Assembly (NCBI RefSeq): GCF_024166365.1 | Contig: NC_064830.1 | Location: forward strand, 94,232,968-94,296,967 | Length of the DNA: 64,000 nt | Direction of reading: 5' to 3' | Origin: Elephas maximus indicus | Taxonomy: Eukaryota > Chordata > Mammalia > Proboscidea > Elephantidae | In this document: one piece after another, positions 60,701-64,000 of the stretch | How the letters are laid out: each line of letters begins with the position of its first letter | How positions within the stretch are numbered: position 1 is the stretch's first letter | Made by a program: the position numbers and the translations under genes | The notes under the pieces: generated by a model | Database searches by the model: none | What the model saw: the letters and a program-made list of their open reading frames with translations, nothing else | What the model was told of the DNA's origin: nothing

Positions 60701-62934
60701 CCTAGTCCCCAGCTGGAGGGGAGCCTCAAGTCCCTGGCCCCTTTCTTCTTCTCACAAGTGGCTCTGCCTGGCAGCCAGCCTGGTGCCTGGTCCCAGGCTC
60801 AGCTTCGCCCTGCCTTCCTGGTCGCCTTAAGTAAGTGGTTGTCTCTGTTTGCGCCTCAGTTTCCTCTGGGCACCCCAGGAGCATGGCCCAGGTCTTGGCT
60901 GCCTCCAGGGGAGCCCAGGACAGATAAGGGTGTGGTTTGGAGGGGCTGCTGTGCACAGAACAGGGACTTCCAGCCTGGGCAGTGTCTGGCCCAGCTGTGG
61001 CTCTAGGCCCAACTGCATGTACAGGGAGTTTCCAGTTTCTCAGCTCACTGATGGCGCAGGTCTGATTGGCAGGCCCAGCTCTCCACTTTCCCTCCCTCAG
61101 CAGTCAGCCCACTAGGTTCAAAGTATTCAGGGCAGATGCAAAAGGGATCTCCTGGGACCATCAGCTCTCCTTGGAGCTGCACAATAGCGACCCTTGTTCT
61201 CTGTCTTTGCCTCCAGCTCTGTGTGTAAAGGCTGTCCTGTCTCTGCTAGACTTGGATGATAGGGCTTCCTAAACCCTTACTGACTGATGGGTGGACCGAG
61301 AGGTTGGGGATCTCTCACACGCCCTTCTTCTCAGCCTGACAAACTGCTACTCATCCTTTAAGGTCCATTCAAATGTCTTCTCCTCTGAGCTCCTGAAGCA
61401 GTTGGCCCTGTGGGTCCTCTACCGCTGATTTTAATCTGCCTCGTGGTGGAATTGATTATGAACACATTCATTTCCCTTCTTAGATAGATGCAGGGGTGGG
61501 GGTGTCTGTGAGGACAGGAAGTGACTCCAATCTGGCCCTGGGGCCCAGCATTGCCTAACACAGCTCCAACACGCTTGTGTGCTCCTGAGACTAGTTCTGA
61601 ACTTGTTGTTAGTTGCCATTGACCCAAAACCCATTGCCGCTGAGTCGATTCCAACTCACAACAACCCTATGGGACAGAGCAGAATTGCCCTATGGGGTTT
61701 CCAAGGCTGTAAATCTTTATAGAAGCAGACTGCCACATCTTTCTCCTGTGGAGTGGCCGGTGGGTTTGAACAGCTGACTTTTCAGTTAGCAGCCAAGTGC
61801 TAAACCACTGTACCACCAGAGTTCCTATAAGTTGCCTCTGAGTTGGCTCCAACTCATGGAGACCTTGAACTAAAAAAAACCTGTTGCCCCATCCAGTGGA
61901 TTCCGACTCATAGAGACTCTTGAACTAGACAGGGTGAAACCTGAGCTAGGTTCTGGGTGTGGCACCCAGGATTCCTTTGCTGAGCAGGCTGACCTTACAT
62001 ATAGGAAAGGCCCATTGCGCTTTGCTGCACTGAGTCCAGCACCAGGTTGGGAGAATCTGGACAGTTTGATCCACCCGTGTTATAGAAGGGGGAATTGAGG
62101 CCTTGTATTGTCACTGAGAAGCCTTAGTGGTACAGTGGTTAAGAGCTCCGCTACTGACCAAAAAGTCGGCAGTTCAAATCCACCAGCCGCTCCTTGGAAA
62201 TCCTACAGGGCAGTTCTACTCTGTCCTATAGGGTCACTATGAGTCGGAATCGACTGGATGACAATGGGTTGGGTTTGGTTTATTGTCACTGATGGTTACA
62301 TGTCTCTCTCCTCGTCTAGACTGGATGACTCTGGAGGGCAGGGACTGTGTCTGTTCTGGCCTCTGTGAATCCCAGCCCAGTTCAGAGTGTGACATAGAGC
62401 AGGCATTCAAAGACAGATTATTGAATGAATGAAGTAATAAATGAATGAAAGGTGAGCTTGGTTTGCACGGTTTCATCCCACCTGGTTCAGACTCTGGTCC
62501 CTGGTCCGGACTCTGCTCCTGGGCTCCGCCCCGTGTCCCAGCTTGGCCCTCAGGTCTCACCTGCCCAGCCCCTTCTGGCTCCTTTGGACCTACCCCTCTA
62601 TCCTGACTCTCCCCCTCCCTCCCGAGCCCTACACTCTGCCTCCTATGCGGGCTGGACTCGCGGTCCCATTCCACTCCTCGCCCCTGCCGGCCGCAGCTCA
62701 CCCCTGCTCCTCCATCATCTCCTGCAGCTCCATGCATTTGAGCTCCACGCGCCGCTTGCGCTCATGGTCCAGGATCTCGCGGTGCGCGCGCTTCACCAGG
62801 CCCGGCTCGGCGGCGCGCAGCTCCTCCTCGGCCCGCGGCCAGGCCCCGGAGGAAGCTCCCGGCTGCGGGAAACCATTCGAGGCATCGGGCGGGGATGGCA
62901 TGCTGGCTGCCCCGTTGTTCACAGTGGAGGACAT
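27580..62934 (-). CDS. SRRM3: SRRM3, serine/arginine repetitive matrix protein 3, 14 coding exons, 651 aa
   Basis: Fourteen GT-AG exons join in one frame: 62934-62702, 56287-56186, 46101-45973, 45893-45813, 45319-45290, 44864-44802, 44664-44629, 42767-42717, 42131-42027, 41665-41488, 31756-31377, 30131-29907, 29807-29670 and 27784-27580. The total is 1956 nt, 651 aa plus TGA, against about 653 aa for human SRRM3 from memory. The N-terminus (about 50-110) is a cwf21 domain (ILDHERKRRVELKCMELQEM), which docks SRRM2-like proteins on the spliceosome. Acidic and Lys/Arg-rich linkers, long Ser/Arg stretches and an Arg14 run follow. The end (about 555-620) resembles the eMIC segment of SRRM3/SRRM4 (SYSPIRKRRRDSPSF, RKRPIPYYRPSPSSS), which promotes inclusion of neuronal microexons. 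It acts in the nucleus. The non-coding first exon is outside the window. Confidence 0.95.
27785..29669 (-). other. SRRM3 intron between coding exons 13 and 14
   Basis: 1.9 kb. It contains a MIR-type tail near 28.02-28.08 kb and a decayed CTCAGTGAGGGG-type stretch (minus orientation) around 29.33-29.53 kb. No extra exon is obvious. Confidence 0.75.
29670..29807 (-). CDS. SRRM3: SRRM3 coding exon 13
   Basis: 138 nt, acceptor ggcccgcag, donor after ATCACCAG at gtacgg. It encodes DKDAEGRARHAEAEAARARR followed by RSRSYSPIRKRRRDSPSFME and PRRIT, the first half of the eMIC-like segment (residues 538-584). CpG-rich, phase 2 at both ends. Confidence 0.93.
29907..30131 (-). CDS. SRRM3: SRRM3 coding exon 12
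   Basis: 225 nt, acceptor tccctccag, donor CG|gtaagt. It encodes residues 463-538, an RS-rich stretch including SSRSPDAHPRSWSSSRSPSK and SPSRSPSPKKALGR. Separated from exon 13 by a 99-bp intron. Phase 2 at both ends. Confidence 0.93.
30132..31376 (-). other. SRRM3 intron between coding exons 11 and 12
   Basis: 1.25 kb, of which about 800 bp is a minisatellite and most of the remainder a looser form of the same purine-rich unit. Its length is therefore likely to vary between individuals. Confidence 0.85.
30540..31330 (+). repeat. G-rich minisatellite, 35-36-bp unit
   Basis: About 22 tandem units of the form GGGGGCAGAGGGGTCAGGGA followed by GGGGAGGGGCTCAGTG, with variants (gaagagaagggctcaat, ggtacggtagg). 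Because 36 is a multiple of three, the plus strand stays open in several frames and produces Gly/Arg/Glu-rich false proteins of up to 267 aa. The plus strand is G-rich. The SRRM3 pre-mRNA carries the C-rich complement. Confidence 0.92.
31377..31756 (-). CDS. SRRM3: SRRM3 coding exon 11 with Arg14 tract
   Basis: 380 nt, acceptor ctccccgtcag, donor AAACG|gtgagc. It encodes residues 337-463: KPSSPSLRARDKAEAAAPTP, GRGGRATGGPAK, then 14 consecutive Arg codons (mostly CGG), then SRSSGSAPRRRGRRR and RSLSRARSSSDSGGGGGGG. This is the most GC-rich exon. It stays open in all three minus-strand frames, so the frame was fixed by splice phase and by agreement with the SRRM3 family. Confidence 0.92.
31757..32060 (-). 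promoter_or_regulatory. long CU-rich tract upstream of coding exon 11
   Basis: The sense (minus) strand is strongly pyrimidine-rich for about 300 nt up to the acceptor (for example TCTCTCTCTCTGTGTCTC and CTCTGCCTCTCTCCCC), far longer than a normal polypyrimidine tract. Such tracts can bind PTB-family proteins. That is inference from composition. Confidence 0.45.
33100..33215 (+). repeat. MIR-like ancient SINE
   Basis: The phrases GGCCTCAGTTTCCCCATTCA and ACAAAATGAGAGGGTGG follow a diverged MIR core. A similar fragment (CTCAGTTTCCCCATTGG) lies near 34.32 kb. Confidence 0.6.
34240..34420 (+). repeat. MIR-like ancient SINE
   Basis: The phrase GGGGGCCTCAGTTTCCCCAT followed by TGGTAAAATGGGAATACA is the MIR core end. 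Diverged. Confidence 0.6.
38980..39430 (-). other. AT-rich repeat-free block in SRRM3 intron, 3'-UTR-like on the sense strand
   Basis: About 450 bp of AT-rich DNA. The minus strand is U-rich with TTTTGTTTGTTTTTTAG-like runs, a TGTACAGAAATGC segment and few CpGs, unlike the GC-rich surroundings. It resembles a 3' UTR or a conserved non-coding element, but no canonical AATAAA was found in the right place. Confidence 0.3.
41230..41640. promoter_or_regulatory. intragenic CpG-rich block over coding exon 10
   Basis: Dense CpGs (ggcgggcgcgcgggccgag, ccccgcgcggggcgaag) spanning the end of coding exon 10 and the adjoining intron. GC boxes are present. It could be an alternative promoter or simply reflect GC-rich coding sequence. 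Confidence 0.45.
41488..41665 (-). CDS. SRRM3: SRRM3 coding exon 10
   Basis: 178 nt. The acceptor cccctcag precedes GCTGAGCCCTAGG, and the donor is GAT|gtacgtac. It encodes residues 277-336: LSPRHRDDGRRTGSQRSSGS, RSPSPSGGSGWGSPQQNG and HGGRPGSAHTPPD. It shifts the phase from 2 to 0, unlike the exons before it. Confidence 0.92.
42027..42131 (-). CDS. SRRM3: SRRM3 coding exon 9
   Basis: 105 nt between gtgtcag and gtaggcg. It encodes residues 242-277, RLHWESPGRRSHRHSSGSSH then SPSLSSHYSDSRSPS. Too short and stop-flanked to appear as a long open frame. Placed by splice signals, phase and SRRM3-like Ser/His-rich content. Confidence 0.9.
42460..42665 (+). repeat. MIR-like ancient SINE in SRRM3 intron
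   Basis: The phrases CTGGTTCCAGTTCCAGCTCT and TCTCGGTTTTTCCATCTGGG match the MIR body. Located between coding exons 8 and 9. Confidence 0.55.
42717..42767 (-). CDS. SRRM3: SRRM3 coding exon 8
   Basis: 51 nt, acceptor atctgcag, donor AG|gtgagc. It encodes SRSPKSKRKEKNKERKR, a lysine/arginine-rich linker (225-242). Multiple of three, phase 2. Confidence 0.93.
42768..44628 (-). other. SRRM3 intron between coding exons 7 and 8
   Basis: 1.86 kb, moderately GC-rich, with no SINE recognised. A CTCF-like core (ccactggggggcag) sits at 43715-43728. No extra exon evident. Confidence 0.7.
44629..44664 (-). CDS. SRRM3: SRRM3 coding exon 7
   Basis: 36 nt, acceptor ctgcag, donor AG|gtgagtgg. It encodes SDSGSRRKRRH (213-225). 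Phase 2 at both ends, multiple of three. Confidence 0.9.
44802..44864 (-). CDS. SRRM3: SRRM3 coding exon 6
   Basis: 63 nt, acceptor gctcgcag, donor AG|gtaccc. It encodes CGSSSPLRKKKKTGKKHRRD (192-213), a basic nuclear-localisation-like segment. Confidence 0.92.
45290..45319 (-). CDS. SRRM3: SRRM3 coding exon 5, 30-nt exon
   Basis: 30 nt, acceptor ccaccctcag, donor AG|gtcagtg. It encodes KKRRLDSEC (182-192). Within the size range of microexons, the class of exon that SRRM3 itself regulates. Phase 2 at both ends. Confidence 0.9.
45595..45715 (+). repeat. decayed CTCAGTGAGGGG-type repeat in SRRM3 intron
   Basis: Repeats such as ctcaatgaggggagggg, gaaggggaggggcttagcg and ggaggggttcagcgagggg match the unit of the minisatellite at 30.5 kb. 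Confidence 0.6.
45813..45893 (-). CDS. SRRM3: SRRM3 coding exon 4
   Basis: 81 nt, acceptor ctcgcccag, donor CG|gtgaga. It encodes TKHWSSSSASPPPKKKKKKK then GGHRRS (155-182). The intron before it is only 79 bp. Confidence 0.93.
45973..46101 (-). CDS. SRRM3: SRRM3 coding exon 3
   Basis: 129 nt, acceptor gccggcag, donor AG|gtcagc. It encodes VAETPRLIEGAEPGLEYAPF and DEDDGPVDCDCPAACYRGQR then GY (112-155). An acidic stretch plus a short cysteine cluster, strongly diagnostic of SRRM3. Confidence 0.95.
46340..46680 (-). repeat. decayed CTCAGTGAGGGG-type repeat, reverse orientation
   Basis: Plus-strand phrases such as cccctcactgagccccctccc and tccttactgagtcccccc are the complement of the minisatellite unit at 30.5-31.3 kb. 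Confidence 0.5.
47146..47632 (+). repeat. composite SINE: AfroSINE variant plus a second unclassified module
   Basis: From 47146 to about 47328 it matches the AfroSINE variant seen at 20.2 kb (GGAGTCCCTGGGTGGTGCAA, GAAGAAAGGTCTGGCGATC). The remaining 300 bp (TTCGTGTTGCTATGATGCTG, GAAGAAGGGCCTGGTGATC, ending CTGTCAACAACAATGGG) repeats the middle phrase again and ends in a SINE-like tail. It may be a longer chimeric element or a second insertion. Confidence 0.6.
49299..49449 (+). repeat. AfroSINE copy, first of an adjacent pair
   Basis: Short-form SINE running from GGAGCTTTGGTGGTGCAGTG to GGTTGCTATGGGTTGGAATC then GATGGCAATGGG. Confidence 0.9.
49457..49616 (+). repeat. AfroSINE copy, second of the pair, with 9-bp direct repeats
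   Basis: Short-form SINE from GCAGCCCTGGTGGTGCAGTG to the tail AGCAATGGGTTTGG. TTCCATTTT at 49448-49456 recurs at 49626-49634, consistent with a target-site duplication. Confidence 0.9.
50430..50476 (+). repeat. AfroSINE/RTE 3' tail fragment
   Basis: The phrase aaccaactcgacagcacctaac matches only the extreme tail of the RTE element or SINE. Confidence 0.55.
50480..50625 (+). repeat. MIR-like ancient SINE
   Basis: The phrases CCATTTTACAGATAAAATAA and GAGAGGTCAAGTGACTTGCC followed by TAAGGCCACT match the MIR core. Confidence 0.65.
50708..51040 (+). mobile_element. Tigger-like (pogo/TcMar) non-autonomous DNA transposon remnant
   Basis: The left end reads AGTCCGTGGTTTCACTTTCT then GAGGTTTCAGTTACCC. 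The right end reads GGTTTCAGGCATCCATTC and ends GGATAAGGGGGAACTACTGT. Together they are the terminal regions of a widespread mammalian Tigger-type element with a deleted interior. About 330 bp, non-coding. Confidence 0.7.
52225..52400 (+). repeat. MIR-like ancient SINE
   Basis: It contains GTGAGCCAGGCACTATTCCT, TATGAGGTAGGTATTAATAT and GAAACTGAGGCCCAGAAAAG, the classic MIR core and tail. Confidence 0.75.
53606..54139 (+). mobile_element. solo LTR, ERVL-MaLR/MLT1-like, with 5-bp target duplication
   Basis: A 534-bp element starting TGTCATGGATTGAATTTTGT and ending AACTAAGACA, with an internal AATAAA at 54069-54074. GAGGC flanks both ends (53601-53605 and 54140-54144). The ends, length, AATAAA position and 5-bp duplication fit a solo LTR of an old MaLR-type element. 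No internal viral region remains. Orientation is opposite to SRRM3. Confidence 0.75.
55357..55560 (-). repeat. AfroSINE copy, long form
   Basis: Reverse-strand SINE from GAGTCCCTGATGGGGTGC to GGTCGCCATAAGTCAGAGTT then GACTCAATGG, with the TTACAGCCATTG middle module. Confidence 0.85.
56186..56287 (-). CDS. SRRM3: SRRM3 coding exon 2 (end of the cwf21 domain)
   Basis: 102 nt, acceptor ccatcatag, donor CACAT|gtgagtgc. It encodes YSEEEIRQKVGTFRQMLMEK then EGVLTREDRPGGH (78-112), the second helix of the cwf21 domain. Too short to appear as a long open frame. Placed by splice sites and by continuity with exons 1 and 3. Confidence 0.94.
56471..56560 (-). repeat. (CCCA/CCAA)n repeat, TGGG-rich on the SRRM3 sense strand
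   Basis: About 90 bp of CCAA, CCCA and CCCAA units. The transcript strand reads as repeated GGGU and GGGUU, about 185-275 nt upstream of the cwf21 exon. G-quadruplex-capable. Confidence 0.9.
56790..57195 (+). mobile_element. solo LTR remnant, MaLR-like
   Basis: It starts TGTTATGGTTGAATTGGTCC and ends GGAAACTAGGACA (406 bp), with TTCTGTTCTTTAAAGCCACC near the end as in MaLR-type LTRs. The flanks are ggagg and ggaag, an imperfect 5-bp duplication. More diverged than the LTR at 53.6 kb. Confidence 0.65.
59014..59074 (+). promoter_or_regulatory. TATA-like and AP-1-like sites within SRRM3 intron
   Basis: TGAGTCA (59014-59020) lies 46 bp before CTATAAAGG (59066-59074). The pair could mark a cryptic promoter or enhancer on the strand opposite SRRM3. 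No open frame or splice evidence follows. Confidence 0.25.
60190..60360 (+). repeat. decayed CTCAGTGAGGGG-type repeat
   Basis: Phrases ggggctcagtgagggagggg, gattcagtgaagaacgggc and gcttagtgaggagactgg follow the same unit as the minisatellite at 30.5 kb. Confidence 0.6.
61622..61826 (-). repeat. AfroSINE copy, long form
   Basis: Reverse-strand SINE from AGGAACTCTGGTGGTACAGTG to GTGAGTTGGAATCGACTCAG. AGTTGCC at 61611-61617 recurs just after the element at about 61830, a likely target duplication. Two tail-only fragments follow to about 61930. Confidence 0.88.
62118..62280 (+). repeat. AfroSINE copy with perfect 12-bp target-site duplication
   Basis: Short-form SINE from GAAGCCTTAGTGGTACAGTG to the tail GGGTCACTATGAGTCGGAAT. 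TATTGTCACTGA at 62106-62117 recurs exactly at 62281-62292. Confidence 0.93.
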
Positions 62935-62972
62935 GGCGCTGGCTCCGGAGCCGCTGGTCTCGGCCGCCGGCT
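62702..62972 (-). CDS. SRRM3: SRRM3 coding exon 1 (start-codon exon)
   Basis: The exon begins at the acceptor ctgtcccgcag (exon start 62972) with 38 nt of 5' UTR. The ATG is at 62934-62932 (G at -3) and the exon ends GAGCAGGG before gtgagctg. It encodes MSSTVNNGAASMPSPPDASN, GFPQPGASSGAWPRAEEELR and the first cwf21 helix, ILDHERKRRVELKCMELQEM (1-78). Because the exon has an acceptor, a further upstream non-coding exon must exist outside the window or farther left in intron 1. Confidence 0.93.
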
Positions 62973-64000
62973 CTGCGGGACAGACACAAACCGGGGGCGG
63001 GATGGTTACTTCTCTGCCACCTGCTAACCTCGTCCGTGCGCGCGGGTTAATCCTGGAGATTTAAGGGTCCACCCACGGCGGCGCTAATCCGCTTCTCCTC
63101 ACTCTGGAGAGGGGGGCGGGCTGAGGGAGGGTTTGCACCTTTGGGTCACACCTCAGGGTATGAGGAGGAATCAGGTACTAGGTTTTCTCCATTTGTAAAG
63201 TGGGTGGGTGCCAGCTGGACTAGTGGCTTCTAGGGCCCTTGGCTTGGAATCTTGGCACCTCAAGGGACCGTGGCAATGACCTAGGACGGCCTTCTCTGCC
63301 TTGCGGGAATGCAGGAAGACCGCCCAGTCGCAGTTAGCACGCCTCACTAACTCCTAGTCAACCAAACTGGTCTCTGGGATTGCTAGTTTATTCTTGTTTT
63401 TCCTTCAAGCTGGGCTTAAACCTGCCTCCCCTCACAGGCCCCCACCACCATCGTCCTGGCTCTGGCCTGCGGGGTCACAGACCACATATGTCAGCCTCCC
63501 TCATTCCCCTTCCATTGTCCTGGCTCTGGCCTGTGGGCTCACAGACCACATGTGTCAGCCTCCCTCATTCCCCTTCCATTGTCCTGGCTCTGGCCTATGG
63601 CTCACAGACCACATGTTTCAGCCTCCCTCATTCCCCCTCCATTGTCCTGGCTCTGGCCTATGGCTCACAGACCACATGTGTCAGCCTCCCTCATTCCCCC
63701 TCCATTGTCCTGGCTCTGGCCTATGGCTCACAGACCACATGTGTCAGCCTCCCTCATTCCCCCTCCATTGTCCTGGCTCTGGCCTATGGCTCACAGACCA
63801 CGTGTGTCAGCCTCCCTCATTCCCCCTCCATTGTCCTGGCTCTGGCCTATGGCTCACAGACCACGTGTGTCAGCCTCCCTCATTCCCCCTCCATTGTCCT
63901 GGCTCTGGCCTATTGCTCACAGACCACATGTGTCAGCCTCCCTCATTCCCCTTCCATTGTCCTGGCTCTGGCCTATGGCTCACAGACCACATGTGTCAGC
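62973..64000 (-). other. SRRM3 5' intron, partial
   Basis: The part of the intron upstream of the ATG exon that lies in the window. The first part is CpG-rich, with ordinary unique sequence to about 63.44 kb and a 63-bp minisatellite to the window edge. Confidence 0.8.
63448..64000. repeat. 63-bp minisatellite, at least 8.8 copies, cut by the window edge
   Basis: Units start at about 63448, 63513, 63577, 63640, 63703, 63766, 63829, 63892 and 63955. The first two are 65 and 64 bp and the rest exactly 63 bp. Each contains TGTCCTGGCTCTGGCCTATG and a TCACAGACCACATGTGTCAG segment. Copies are nearly identical, which points to recent amplification. The total size is unknown. Confidence 0.95.

Larger units (their letters stand above)
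56288..62701 (-). other. SRRM3 intron between coding exons 1 and 2
   Basis: 6.4 kb. It contains a TGGG-rich microsatellite (56.47-56.56 kb), an LTR remnant (56.79-57.2 kb), a TATA/AP-1-like pair near 59.0 kb, a decayed CTCAGTGAGGGG-type repeat at 60.19-60.36 kb and two SINEs (61.6 and 62.1 kb). No further exon recognised. Confidence 0.75.

Noticed and set aside
63448-64000. Regular 63-bp spacing as a possible CRISPR array
   Set aside because: The whole 63-bp unit is repeated with no variable spacers, in a mammalian intron. It is a minisatellite.

Overview
The window is mammalian nuclear DNA, most probably from an afrotherian (elephant-type) genome. It carries three recognisable vertebrate genes with GT-AG introns, and it is scattered with tRNA-headed SINEs whose tails match an RTE-type LINE. 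That AfroSINE/RTE pairing is typical of Afrotheria. The exact species cannot be fixed from the sequence alone.

Layout. Positions 1-183 (+) hold the last 60 codons of YWHAG (14-3-3 gamma), followed by a long AU-rich 3' UTR ending near 2,985. A gene-poor, SINE-rich interval (about 3.0-17.5 kb) follows. It contains a CpG-rich block with four CCAAT boxes at 8.84-9.6 kb and a truncated RTE LINE nested in an older repeat at 12.2-13.2 kb. HSPB1 (HSP27) lies on the minus strand at 17.55-19.12 kb, complete in three exons (209 aa), with a TATA box, GC boxes and a heat-shock-element-like site upstream. YWHAG and HSPB1 are convergent. After a 7-kb intergenic stretch, SRRM3 occupies the minus strand from about 26.2 kb to beyond the window's right edge. 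All 14 coding exons can be placed, and their joined lengths give an uninterrupted 651-codon frame. The non-coding first exon and promoter lie outside. The gene order matches the human chromosome 7 block SRRM3-HSPB1-YWHAG as I recall it.

Roles. The three genes do not form a pathway. YWHAG is a phosphoprotein-binding adaptor, HSPB1 a stress-inducible small heat-shock protein, and SRRM3 a splicing regulator of neuronal and endocrine microexons. SRRM3 has a cwf21 domain at its N-terminus and an eMIC-type segment at its C-terminus. Ten of its twelve internal coding exons are multiples of three in the same phase (2), including one of only 30 nt.

No novel prokaryote-like or mobile system is present. 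The points worth a second look are the unassigned CpG/CCAAT block, the RTE-SINE shared tail, two minisatellites in SRRM3 introns (one 35-36-bp G-rich, one 63-bp with variable E-boxes), G- and CU-rich tracts near SRRM3 splice sites, and well-preserved insertions with target-site duplications. Most other open reading frames are chance frames in GC-rich or repetitive DNA.
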